From the NCBI GenBank assembly GCA_964650975.1, contig CAZYWA010000014.1, positions 1-31,280 on the forward strand: a stretch of DNA of 31,280 bases, written 5' to 3'. Source of the DNA: CAZYWA01 sp964650975 [NCBI: uncultured bacterium] (GTDB taxonomy: Bacteria; JADJOY01). Below are positions 6,782 to 14,909 of this stretch, piece by piece. Made by a program: the position numbers and the translations under genes. The notes beneath the pieces were generated by a model. It did no database searches. It worked only from the letters and a program-made list of their open reading frames with translations, and was not told the origin of the DNA. How positions within the stretch are numbered: the stretch's first letter is position 1; each line of letters opens with the position of its first letter.

Positions 6782-8062
6782 TCACCGGGCGCCAGCACTG
6801 CGCCGGTAGCGCCGGAGCCGCAGCACGGCCACGAGCGGAGCCAGCACGCTCGCCAGCAACGATACGCCGGGGTGTGCGGCCGTTTCGTTCGATGCGACGC
6901 GGCCGCACACCTTCACGGAGTCGTCGAGAACGATGTCGGTGAAGCTGCGGTTGCCGCCGGCGACCACCGTGACCGGCACCGCCGTCGCCACGTCACCGGG
7001 GTTGGGCTCGGTGCCGGTCTCGGCGTCGCCGCTGTAGTAATCGGCGGGAAACGACGTGAAGCGCGTGAACTGCGTGAGCGCGCTCACCTGCAAGCTCGAC
7101 ACGGGTCCGTCGAGCGGCTCGACCCACACGTTGTAGTCGCCTGGCGGAAGTCCCGGGATTCGATAGACGCCGAACTCCGGGCGGCTGTAGGTGCCGACCA
7201 CCATGCGATTGGTGGTGCGGTCGCGCGCCACGACGTGCGTGCCGCGCGGGCCGTAGAGCCCGAGCGGCGCCGAGCCCAGCACGATCCGTCCGTCGATGCC
7301 GCCGAAGGTGGTGGCGGCGGAATGATCGGGATAGATGTTCGAGACCCACGCGATGTCGTCGGGCTTGAGCGTGCGGCCGGCGATCACGTCGTGGCCGATG
7401 AACGGGTACATCACCGCTTGCTCGGCGGGGCGCGGATTCTCGTCGTCGGGATCGTTTCGCACCGCGGAGTGGCTGAGTCCCAGGAAATGGCCGGACTCGT
7501 GGGTGACGATCGCCTGGATGTCGAGGCTGCCTGGGGTGCCGTCGGTCGAGTACTGCGGCTTGGGCGTGTCGTAGCCGAACGGGATCGGGTTGAAGAGGAT
7601 GCTCGCTTCGGAGATCTCGCCGGTATTCAGATCCGAGAGCGGCAGCGTGATCGCGAGCACGCCGATCGGGATGCCGGCCGGCAGGAACGCGATCGGATTG
7701 ACGCCGTCGAGGATGAAGCCGTTGGTCACGTCGGTGTTGGGACCGCGGAAGAACTGGATGCTCGCGGTCGGGACGTTCTGCCAGCTCTGGAACGCTCCCG
7801 CGATCGCCGCCTGCCACGCATTGACCGGATCGGCGCCCGCGACGTTCTCGGTCACCCGATCGAGGTTGATGTTGTACATGACCGGATCGGGCCGCCCGTC
7901 GCCGTCCTTGTCGGGCCAGAACGGCGCGACCGTCTTCGATGTCGTGTAGAGACGGCCACCCGCGTGAGCGGAGGTGGCGACGAGCGCGAGCGCGAACGAG
8001 AGCACGGCCTGTCGGCGGGAGCGCGCGCGGTCCCTCGCGCGCGAGCGCTCGATCGCGCTCAT
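6782..8062 (-). CDS. Secreted matrixin-like zinc metalloprotease with C-terminal sorting-like tail
   Basis: The 426-residue product starts at ATG 8062, overlapping the stop of the upstream gene by 4 nt (ATGA), which implies translational coupling. It has a basic n-region, a hydrophobic core and a predicted cleavage after SAHA (about residue 34). The zinc site HESGHFLGLSH (188-198, ligands His188, His192 and His198, base Glu189) and a downstream Met-turn (AVMYP, Met218) are those of M10-type metzincins. A carboxypeptidase-regulatory-like beta domain follows (about 245-380). The C-terminus has a Cys, then VSLLASVLAPLVAVLRLRRYRR, quoted here in part as LLASVLAPLVAVLRLRR, which looks like a membrane/sorting tail. 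The basic N-terminus is encoded by a repeat hairpin (8018-8050). Substrate unknown. Confidence 0.9.
   Translation of the reverse strand: MSAIERSRARDRARSRRQAVLSFALALVATSAHAGGRLYTTSKTVAPFWPDKDGDGRPDPVMYNINLDRVTENVAGADPVNAWQAAIAGAFQSWQNVPTASIQFFRGPNTDVTNGFILDGVNPIAFLPAGIPIGVLAITLPLSDLNTGEISEASILFNPIPFGYDTPKPQYSTDGTPGSLDIQAIVTHESGHFLGLSHSAVRNDPDDENPRPAEQAVMYPFIGHDVIAGRTLKPDDIAWVSNIYPDHSAATTFGGIDGRIVLGSAPLGLYGPRGTHVVARDRTTNRMVVGTYSRPEFGVYRIPGLPPGDYNVWVEPLDGPVSSLQVSALTQFTRFTSFPADYYSGDAETGTEPNPGDVATAVPVTVVAGGNRSFTDIVLDDSVKVCGRVASNETAAHPGVSLLASVLAPLVAVLRLRRYRRSAGAR
8018..8050 (-). repeat. Single hairpin-repeat unit inside the signal-peptide coding region
   Basis: On the minus strand this reads CGCGCGC-GAGGGACC-GCGCGC-GCTCC: the exact 8-nt loop with the GCGCGC stem type also seen at 561-596 and 2783-2818. 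It lies within the first 15 codons of the metalloprotease gene and encodes part of the basic n-region (ERSRARDRARSRR). A basic n-region tolerates such an insert, which may explain why it survives there. Confidence 0.65.
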
Positions 8063-8712
8063 CGCGCCGCTCCAACGCCGCGCGCGATCGCCTCGGCCAC
8101 CTGCTCGTGAAACGCGTCGATCGAGATCCGGCCATCCGGCCCCACCGCGCGAAGGCGCAGCATCCCGATCGAGTCCGCGGTGGCCGGCGCGGCGCCCCCG
8201 TCCTCACCGATCCCCTGCGAGCGACTCAACCACACGTTGCCCGAGGCGTCGTGCTCGAGATCGAGCTTCCCCTGGAAGAGCCCGATGATCCCCCACGTGC
8301 CGTCGTGGAAGTCCTGCAGAAAAAGCACGCTCTCGCGTCCCGGCTCGAGGGCCGCCGCTCCCGGTACCAGCGCCGCGCGCTGCCCCTCGACGCCGCCGAG
8401 CTGCACGACGGGGATGACGGCCGGTGCCGATCCCCCCCAGGTGTCGAGCCGCGTGAAGCGCGCGTTGGTGCGCAGCACCTTCGGGCCGTCGGGCCGCGCC
8501 GCGTCGATCGCCGCGCGCTCGAAGCGCAGCTCCTCGCAGCGCGCGATCACGATCGCGTCGGCGTAATGCGCGAGCTGATCGAGATCGAGCGCCAGGAGCG
8601 TCGTGGCGCGCGCGAGGTCACCGACCGCGCTCGTGGCTACCGCCAGGGCCACCGCCACGCACACGAGCCGCGCGCCAGCGCGCCACACGGTCTTCCACGT
8701 TCGCCCAAGCAT
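8059..8712 (-). CDS. Secreted protein of the matrixin-associated type
   Basis: ATG 8712 has GGAG about 8 nt upstream. The 217-residue product begins with a basic segment and long hydrophobic stretch (LVCVAVALAVATSAVG), a signal peptide, so it should be exported. The mature part follows a pattern often found beside matrixin genes in deltaproteobacterial-type genomes: 'LDQLAHYADAIVIARCEELR', an internal beta-rich stretch ending in VVQLGGVEGQR, then GRESVLFLQDFHDGTWGIIG and LFQGKLDLEHDASG. The role of that domain is not established; proximity suggests it acts with, inhibits or helps fold the protease. It overlaps the protease start by 4 nt and is the first gene of this two-gene operon. Confidence 0.82.
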   Translation of the reverse strand: MLGRTWKTVWRAGARLVCVAVALAVATSAVGDLARATTLLALDLDQLAHYADAIVIARCEELRFERAAIDAARPDGPKVLRTNARFTRLDTWGGSAPAVIPVVQLGGVEGQRAALVPGAAALEPGRESVLFLQDFHDGTWGIIGLFQGKLDLEHDASGNVWLSRSQGIGEDGGAAPATADSIGMLRLRAVGPDGRISIDAFHEQVAEAIARGVGAAR

Positions 8713-8851
8713 TCGATCGTCTCCAGAGCGATCCCGTTCACACGAGCCTCTCGCAACGCCTCAATCCCCGCAAGCGCGCCATCGCGCGCCGACGCCGGCC
8801 GCGTGCGGCGCCGGCACGCCCATGTGCTATCTACCCCGCCGGGCGCGAATC

Positions 8852-10222
8852 ATGCGGGAAACGATCGCGAGCGAGGTCCGGAACGCGATCCGGTATCTAC
8901 GCGCGTACTGGCTGGTGGCGCGCGTGCTCGCGAGCTACGTGTCGCTCTACCTGCTCTACAAGATCTTCGGCGGCGAGCGGCTCGCCGCGCGGATCGCGCG
9001 CACCCACGAGAAGAACGCCGACCGGGTGCTGACCGGCATCCTCGAGCTCAAGGCCGTCTACATCAAGCTCGGCCAGGTGCTGAGCGTCCTGGGTGGGATC
9101 CTGCCGCAGGCCTTCTCCGACAAGCTCGCCGGGCTCCAGGATTCGGTGCCGGCGCATCCGTATCGCGACATCGAGCGGCGCTTCCGCGAGGAGTTCGGGA
9201 AGACGCCGTCCGAGATGGGGCTCGACTTCGAGAAGGTGCCGGAGGCATCTGCATCGCTCGGGCAGGTGCACCGTGCGACCGACGCGTCCGGCCGCCAGCT
9301 CGCGATCAAGGTTCAGTACCCGGACATCGAGCGCATCGTCGAGATGGACCTGAAGGTGCTCGAGCGCGTCACGCGTTTGCTCGACTGGTTCTTTCCCGAC
9401 TTCCACTATCATCGGATCCGCGAGCAGATCGCCGACGTGGTGCGCCGCGAGCTCGACTACCGCGCCGAAGCCCGCAACATGGCCGCGATCGCCGCGAACT
9501 TCGCCGGCGATCCCGACGTGCTCTTCCCGGAAGTGATCCCCGAGTACACGAGCGGCCGGGTCCTCGCGATGACCTTCATGCAGGGCATGAAGATCGGTAA
9601 CCGCAAGGCGCTGATCGAGGCCGGCATCGATCCCAAGGCAGTGGTGAAGAAGCTCGCGGAGACCTTCTTCAAGCAAGTCCTGAAGGACCGCATGTTCCAC
9701 GCCGATCCCCATCCCGGGAACTTTCTGGTGCAGCCGGGACCGAAGCTCGTGTTCCTCGATTTCGGCGCGGTCGAGCCGGTGCGCGAGCCGCTCATGCGTG
9801 GCATGCGCAAGGTTTTCCTCGGCTACATCTCGAAGAACGACCAGCTGGTGCTCCAGGGCGTCGAGATTATGGGCTTCAAGTCGCTGACCGGCGACCGCGC
9901 CGTGTTCGAGCACGCGGTGAAGCACTACTTCGAGAAGATCCTGCGCTACAAGCCCGAGGATCTGGCGAAGCTCAATCCGGAGACCATTCGCGACTTCGCC
10001 GACCTGCGCCAGCTCGACGTCTCGTTTCGGGATCTGGCGCGCGCCTTCCAGTACCCGGAGGGCTACTTCTACATCGAGCGCAGCATGCTGCTTCTCTTGG
10101 GGCTCTGCATGATGCTCGACTACACGCTCGATCCGCTGATCGTCGGCGCGCCCTACGCGATGCAGCTCATCCTCGAGACCGCCGGTCCCGGCGAGCTCGT
10201 CATTCCCTCCGCGCCGGCCTGA
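8852..10222 (+). CDS. ABC1/UbiB-family atypical kinase
   Basis: From ATG 8852 the product has 456 residues; an in-frame ATG at 8822 would add ten. Family hallmarks are in order: the KxGQ motif (YIKLGQVLSVLGGILP, about residues 69-84), the Ala-rich nucleotide loop ASASLGQVHRA (about 132-142), IKVQYPDIE with the conserved Lys, FHADPHPGNF (catalytic loop, about 281-290) and FLDFGAVE (metal-binding DFG-like). UbiB proteins are ATPases that help make or move ubiquinone and other isoprenoid lipids at the inner membrane; hydrophobic helices near the N-terminus (VARVLASYVSLYLLY) and C-terminus (SMLLLLGLCMMLDYTL) fit that. No other quinone genes are nearby, so a different lipid partner is possible. 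An SGNH gene follows 5 bp later. Confidence 0.92.
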   Translation: MRETIASEVRNAIRYLRAYWLVARVLASYVSLYLLYKIFGGERLAARIARTHEKNADRVLTGILELKAVYIKLGQVLSVLGGILPQAFSDKLAGLQDSVPAHPYRDIERRFREEFGKTPSEMGLDFEKVPEASASLGQVHRATDASGRQLAIKVQYPDIERIVEMDLKVLERVTRLLDWFFPDFHYHRIREQIADVVRRELDYRAEARNMAAIAANFAGDPDVLFPEVIPEYTSGRVLAMTFMQGMKIGNRKALIEAGIDPKAVVKKLAETFFKQVLKDRMFHADPHPGNFLVQPGPKLVFLDFGAVEPVREPLMRGMRKVFLGYISKNDQLVLQGVEIMGFKSLTGDRAVFEHAVKHYFEKILRYKPEDLAKLNPETIRDFADLRQLDVSFRDLARAFQYPEGYFYIERSMLLLLGLCMMLDYTLDPLIVGAPYAMQLILETAGPGELVIPSAPA

Positions 10223-10227
10223 GCCTG

Positions 10228-11325
10228 ATGCGGCGCTGGCTCCGCGTCGGCGCGGCGCTGGCCGCTCTCGCGGTCGTGTGCGTCGCGGCGCTCGAGGCGC
10301 TGCTCTGGGTGGCGGCTCCGATTCCGCTCAATTCGCCGCGTTTTCAGACCTCGGCGCGTTACTGCACCGAGCTGATCCCGTCCAACGAGGGGGTGCTGCG
10401 GACGGTCGACTTCCGACACGCGTTTCACGTCGACGAGCGCGGCGAGCGTCGCGGGGCGGGCTCACATTCGCCGTCGCCGGCGCAGAGCGATCGCACGGTC
10501 GCGGTGGTCGGCGACTCGATGGTGTTCGGCGAAGGCGTCGACGACGGCGACACGTTCGTGGCGCTCTTGCCGCAGGCGCTCGGGAAGCGCGGCGGCGGCT
10601 CCTGGGATGCCTGGAACCTCGGCATCGGCGGTCACGGGACGGGTCAGCACGTGGCGCGGCTCGAGGATCTGGTGGCGTCGGGACGCAAGCCCGGCGTGGC
10701 GCTGGTCACGTTCTTCGCGAACGACCCGCGCGACGATCGCGAGTGCCGTCCGTTTCGATTCACGGCCAACGGCAACGATCTCGAGCGTGTGATTCCCGCG
10801 ACGATGGCGCATCCGCCGCCCCGGCGGCTGGCGTGGCTGGTGGCGCGGCCGTGGTATCGGTGGATCACCGGTCACTCGCAGATCGTGGGCCGGGTGCGGT
10901 TGCGCGCCGCGCGCACCGAGGGTGAGCCCGAGCACGAGGCGAAGCGCGCGGGAGTCGTGAATGCCCTGGACGCGCCCATCACCGCCGACGAGCTAGCGCT
11001 CACGAGCGCTCTCTACCGGCGTCTCGCCCGCGACGCGGAGAGCTGGTCGATTCCGGTCGGCATCGTGCTGGTGCCGCACAAGGGTTGCTTCGTCGATGCG
11101 GCACGCCGCGCCTGCGACGAGAAGCTCGAGGCGGTCGCCGCCGCGGCGCGTGCGGCCGGGCTGCCACTGCTCGACCTGCGCCCGGTGCTCGCGGCCCAGC
11201 CGATCGATCGGACCTATTATCCCCACGATCTGCACTGGACCCGCGCCGGCCACCAGGCCGTGACCGGTCCGATCGCCGATTTCGCGGTGTTCCTCTGGAA
11301 CTCGGCCGACGCCGCTCAGCGCTGA
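10228..11325 (+). CDS. Membrane-anchored SGNH/GDSL-like hydrolase
   Basis: The ATG lies 5 bp after the UbiB stop with no strong ribosome binding site, suggesting coupled translation. The 365-residue product begins with an uncleaved-looking membrane anchor (about 6-31). It then has SGNH block I (VAVVGDSMVFGEGV, Ser97), a Gly block (NLGIGGHGTGQH), an Asn block (VTFFANDPRDD) and block V DLHWTRAGH (Asp334, His336). The D-x-H-W form resembles AlgX/AlgJ-type SGNH proteins, which transfer or remove acyl groups on glycans in the periplasm. The substrate is unknown; the pairing with UbiB and Lgt genes hints at lipid or envelope chemistry, which is only inference. Confidence 0.88.
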   Translation: MRRWLRVGAALAALAVVCVAALEALLWVAAPIPLNSPRFQTSARYCTELIPSNEGVLRTVDFRHAFHVDERGERRGAGSHSPSPAQSDRTVAVVGDSMVFGEGVDDGDTFVALLPQALGKRGGGSWDAWNLGIGGHGTGQHVARLEDLVASGRKPGVALVTFFANDPRDDRECRPFRFTANGNDLERVIPATMAHPPPRRLAWLVARPWYRWITGHSQIVGRVRLRAARTEGEPEHEAKRAGVVNALDAPITADELALTSALYRRLARDAESWSIPVGIVLVPHKGCFVDAARRACDEKLEAVAAAARAAGLPLLDLRPVLAAQPIDRTYYPHDLHWTRAGHQAVTGPIADFAVFLWNSADAAQR

Positions 11326-11420
11326 GCGGTGTCTCAGATCGCTCGCGCCCGCCGGCTGCGCCCTGCAAGTTTCCGCCGGTTCTGTGATCTCATGGTGCCC
11401 GAGATTCTACGAGGCGACCC

Positions 11421-12198
11421 ATGATCCCGTACTTCGTGCAGCCGAGCCTGCATCTCTTCGGGAAGTTCGAGATCCACGCCTGGGGCATCGCGGTCTGCGC
11501 CGGCATCCTGCTGGGCGCCGAGATTGCGGAGCGACGGGCCGTGACGCTGCGGCTCGACCCGGAGGTGGTGACCGACATCGCCCTGTGGGGGGTCGTCTGG
11601 GGCTTCCTGGGCGCCCACCTCATCGAGACGCTCTTTTACGAGCGCGACCTCCTCCGCAAGGACCCCTGGGAGATTCTCAAGGTGTGGGAGGGCTACTCGT
11701 CCTACGGCGGGTTCCTCGGCAGCTTCATCGGCGTCCTGATCCTCGGCAGAATCCGCAAGATCCGCTTCCTCGACTACGCCGATTCGATCGCCCTCGGCAT
11801 GGCACCGGCCTGGATGCTGGGACGCATCGGCTGCTTCATGGCTCACGACCACATCGGCGTGCCCAGCCACTTCTTCCTGGCGGTCAAGTTCCCCGACGGG
11901 CCGCGCCACGACCTCGGGCTCTACGAGGCCATCCTGTCGGCCGGTTTAACCTTACTGATGGTCGCGATGCGGAACGTCCGGGGCCGCGGTGTGTCCGCAG
12001 GCACGCTCATCGCCGCCTACTCGTTCGCGCGTTTCTACTTGGATTTCCTGCGAATCGGCGACACGACCTACTTCGGGCTCACACCCGCCCAGTACGGGAC
12101 GTTCGTGGTCGCGGGGCTCGGTATCTACTGGGTCGTTCGCGCTCGCCGCCGGCGCTCCGCCTGCCGTCGTCCCGCCCGTCACCGAGCCGGCCGCTTAG
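11421..12198 (+). CDS. lgt: Prolipoprotein diacylglyceryl transferase (Lgt), probable frameshift near 12140
   Basis: From ATG 11421 the protein has Lgt character: HAWGIAVCAGILLGAEIAERR, GAHLIETLFY, SSYGGFLGSFIGVLILGRIRK, and the delta-type signature GRIGCFMAHDHIGVPSHF followed by RHDLGLYEAIL and SFARFYLDFLRIGDTTYFGL. It moves diacylglycerol from phosphatidylglycerol to the lipobox Cys of prolipoproteins in the inner membrane. The family's usual end is near 12130. The given frame instead stays open to 12767, adding a basic low-complexity tail that runs antisense through 507 bp of the next gene. Moving one frame at about 12135-12145 gives high third-position GC and ends ...PPAVVPPVTEPAA at TAG 12196-12198. 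I therefore end the gene at 12198; the alternative is a real long tail. Confidence 0.8.
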
Positions 12199-12260
12199 GC
12201 TGGCGACATCTCCGGCCGAGCGCGTCCCTCCGCCGGCTGGCCGTTCGGCGCAGCGGCTTC

Positions 12261-14531
12261 TCAGCGATCGGTGGCGGCAGGAAGAATCGTCGGCGCCTTG
12301 CCGGCGAGGGCCGTGCTCAGGAAATCCGCGACCTGGTCGTGGACGTCCTTGGCGCTAGCGACGCCGGTGTGGGTGGCGGTGCTGCCGTCCTGGAACGTCC
12401 GGTACTGGACGAGGCCCACCGTGAGTCCGCCCGGGCCGTTGGCGGTCGCGGGATACGCCGCGCGCGCGGCGCCGACGATCTCGCGGTGCGCGGGCTCGAG
12501 CTGCGGCACGGCGATGGCGCGCGCCAGCGACTCGCTGGTTGGATTGGGCACCACGGTGTCGGCGATGACCTCGATCTGAAGCAGCGGCATCGCGGGCGCG
12601 GCGCCCGGGAAGCGGCCGGTGAGCGCGCGACGCGCGTAGACCAGCGGGTCGCCGGGCGCGATCGTCTGCTGCGCGATGGCGATGTCGGTGTAGATCTCGC
12701 CGGTCGGCAGGTCGAGGCCGTGCGCGAGTTCGGAGAGGAAGTCGAAGCCGCCGAAGCCCGGCTGTAGCTCGAGCTCCTCGGTCGCGATGTCGGTCCAGGT
12801 CCCGCCCGCGATCAAGAGCGCGGCGGCGCGCAGGCTGGGATCGAGTGCCACGAAGATCGACCCCAGAATGCCGCCGAACGAGGCTCCGGCGTAGCTGATC
12901 CTGCCGCCATCGAGATCGGGCACGCCGTCCGGTGCGCCGAGCGGCAGCAGGTCGAGGTTCCCCAGGCCGGTGGCGACGCAGCGCTCGAGCTGCACCAGGT
13001 CTGCGATCGTCTGGCGGACGCTGTCCTTCATCTCCGGCAGATCGTCGACGTTGATGAACGAGAGCGCCGGCAGATACGGGCCGGTGAAGCGCGAGCCGTG
13101 CTGCACGAAGTCGATGCCGATGGTGGCGAGCCCCTTGGCCGCCATCGAATCCGAGTACTGAAGGAGCTCTTCCTTCGAGGAGTCGATGCCGTGCCCGAAG
13201 ATCGTGACCGGTGCGCGCGCCGCGTGGACCGGGAGGGAGAGCAGCACCTCGAGCTCCACCGGCGGAGCGGTGACCGGCACCGAGGCGAATCGCGACGGCA
13301 CGAGCCGGCCGTTCGAGCCGCGGAAGTCGTAGGTGCTCAGGTGGCCGCGGACCACGACCTCGTTGCCGCGGGTCTCCGTCGAATCCACCCGGAAGCGCGG
13401 CGGCACCAGCGCCGCGGTCTTCACCTCCGCGTCGATGAGACGCGTGGTTCGCTGGGTGAGCGCCTGCTCGGTGGCGGTGGTGAAGACGGTCATTCCAGCG
13501 ATGTCCTCGGTGCCGAAGGGCAAGACGTCCGAGAGTGCCGCGGCGGTGTCGCGCAGTGTCGCCGCGTAGGCGTCGAGGTGCGCATCGCCGGCTGCTCGTC
13601 CGCCGAGCGCCGCGTCGAGCGCCGCCGATGGCGCAAGCTCACTCCCGTCGGACCCCCGGATGCGCTTCGTGAGCACCAGCGCGTGCCGGGTCGCCGGAGC
13701 CAGCGGCACCAGCGCGCGGATCATCAACGTGTAGGTCGGCGGATCGAGGGTGAGGCCGAGCGGCTCGTAGCGCGCCAGGAAGGGGATCGGCACTCCGAAG
13801 CCCGGGGCGGATGGGTCGGCCACCGTGAGGATCATCGACGCCGCGGGATCCGACGAGCCGTCTCCCGGGGGCAGCGAACCGAGATCGATCGCACCGGTGA
13901 GCGCCACCATCATCCGGCTCGAGAGATCGAATCCGTCCATCTCGTCGTCGCGCTCGATGCCGATGAAGGACGGCACGGTGGTGTTCCACACGTCGAAGCG
14001 ACGGCCGCTCGGGCGTGAGTCGTCCGCCGCGGTGAAGAGATCGCTCGGCCAGGGCCGGACCTCGCCGGCGAGCGGATCGAAGACCACGGCGGGACCAGGT
14101 CCGTTCGCCGTGGTCCGGTACGAGAGTGCGATCGCGCGACCCAGCACGGTGCCGCTCTTGGTCGCGATGCCGGGGTCGAGCCGCACCTCGATCGCCGCAT
14201 CCGCGGGCAGCGGCTCGCTGGGATCGATCACGATCGAGGACGAGGCCGCGTACCCGTGAACCCGGACCGGAACGTCGCGCCCCTCGGCGCGCACGTGGAC
14301 GCGGCGTGCGAGCGTGCTCTCGTCCGCGGGTGTATCGAAACGCACGCGAAAAACGGCCGCCGTCGAAAGCCCGGCGCTGCCGCTCGGTGGCTCGACGGTG
14401 ACCACCGGAGGGGCCGATTCGAGCGCCGCGCCGCCGCCACTCGAGCCGCACCCGACGGCGAGACCGAGCACGCCGCACGCGAGCGCCGCGCCGAGCCGTC
14501 GAAGCGCCGGGGGCCGATCGCCGGCCAGCAC
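12261..14531 (-). CDS. Alpha/beta-hydrolase (lipase-like) lipoprotein with N-terminal Ig-like domain
   Basis: The start is GTG 14531, one base after the DUF1820 stop. The 756-residue product has a hydrophobic signal ending in AVGC (lipobox, Cys28), then a Ser/Gly linker. A bacterial Ig-like region (about 40-125) contains PSGSAGLSTAAVFRVRFDTP, similar to Big_5-type domains. The catalytic half has an oxyanion-type FGHGID (His447) and the nucleophile elbow SYAGASFGGILGS (G-x-S-x-G, Ser551). The architecture resembles large bacterial lipases annotated as 'virulence factor lipase, N-terminal'. It is predicted to act on lipids or esters at the cell surface. It is the last gene of the exoA-DUF1820-lipase unit and ends convergently with lgt. 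Confidence 0.88.
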   Translation of the reverse strand: MLAGDRPPALRRLGAALACGVLGLAVGCGSSGGGAALESAPPVVTVEPPSGSAGLSTAAVFRVRFDTPADESTLARRVHVRAEGRDVPVRVHGYAASSSIVIDPSEPLPADAAIEVRLDPGIATKSGTVLGRAIALSYRTTANGPGPAVVFDPLAGEVRPWPSDLFTAADDSRPSGRRFDVWNTTVPSFIGIERDDEMDGFDLSSRMMVALTGAIDLGSLPPGDGSSDPAASMILTVADPSAPGFGVPIPFLARYEPLGLTLDPPTYTLMIRALVPLAPATRHALVLTKRIRGSDGSELAPSAALDAALGGRAAGDAHLDAYAATLRDTAAALSDVLPFGTEDIAGMTVFTTATEQALTQRTTRLIDAEVKTAALVPPRFRVDSTETRGNEVVVRGHLSTYDFRGSNGRLVPSRFASVPVTAPPVELEVLLSLPVHAARAPVTIFGHGIDSSKEELLQYSDSMAAKGLATIGIDFVQHGSRFTGPYLPALSFINVDDLPEMKDSVRQTIADLVQLERCVATGLGNLDLLPLGAPDGVPDLDGGRISYAGASFGGILGSIFVALDPSLRAAALLIAGGTWTDIATEELELQPGFGGFDFLSELAHGLDLPTGEIYTDIAIAQQTIAPGDPLVYARRALTGRFPGAAPAMPLLQIEVIADTVVPNPTSESLARAIAVPQLEPAHREIVGAARAAYPATANGPGGLTVGLVQYRTFQDGSTATHTGVASAKDVHDQVADFLSTALAGKAPTILPAATDR

Positions 14532-14532
14532 G

Positions 14533-14907
14533 TCAGTTGCTCGACGGCGGACCCTTGGGCCCGGGCGTGTAGATCGGAATCGACGGCGAGGACGTCTTCC
14601 CGGCGGCGGTGCCGGTTGCTAGCGCGATGATCTTGCCCGCGCCGCTCTTCTCGACTTCGTCGATCCGCACCAGCGAATGCATCGGAATGTGGATCCGGGT
14701 GACGCCCGCGAACTCGTTTCGCAGCTCCTGCTCGCCGGGATCGATGATGATGTCGGACTTCGAGCCCCACACGAGGTCCGCGACCTCCACGAAGCCGAAC
14801 AGGTGTCCCTGCGTCACCTCGCGAGCGTAGATCTCGAAGATCCGGCTCTCGTTGGTGAACCGCACCCGGTACACCTTCTTCTTGGGGGTGGATCTCGGCG
14901 TGGGCAT
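14533..14907 (-). CDS. DUF1820 family protein
   Basis: Beginning at ATG 14907, 2 bp after the exoA stop, the 124-residue product matches the DUF1820 pattern closely: KKVYRVRFTNESRIFEIYAR, GHLFGFVEVADLVWG, SDIIIDPGEQELRNEFAGV and IHIPMHSLVRIDEVEKSGAG. This family is a small cytoplasmic, mainly beta protein of unknown function, widespread in Proteobacteria. The C-terminal 25 residues are a Pro/Ser/Gly-rich tail beyond the usual domain. The tight spacing on both sides argues for co-transcription with exonuclease III and the lipase-like lipoprotein. Confidence 0.92.
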   Translation of the reverse strand: MPTPRSTPKKKVYRVRFTNESRIFEIYAREVTQGHLFGFVEVADLVWGSKSDIIIDPGEQELRNEFAGVTRIHIPMHSLVRIDEVEKSGAGKIIALATGTAAGKTSSPSIPIYTPGPKGPPSSN

Positions 14908-14909
14908 GG

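Noticed and set aside
6331-6798. Minus-strand frame of 155 codons across the 6347-6781 gap
   Set aside because: Half of it is repeat copy 2 and it overlaps the start of the 193-residue protein gene; poor codon bias.
8797-8817. GC-rich palindrome (GCCGGC...GCCGGC) upstream of the UbiB gene as another repeat unit
   Set aside because: It lacks the GAGGGACC loop and CTCC flank; likely a chance structure in GC-rich DNA.
11338-11355. Shared 17-mer TCGCTCGCGCCCGCCGG at 5680 and 11339 as a second repeat family
   Set aside because: Two short GC-rich matches are not enough to separate it from chance or from the decayed hairpin family.
12199-12767. Extension of the Lgt reading frame
   Set aside because: It is antisense to the lipase-like gene, low in third-position GC and without Lgt similarity; treated as a consequence of a frameshift.
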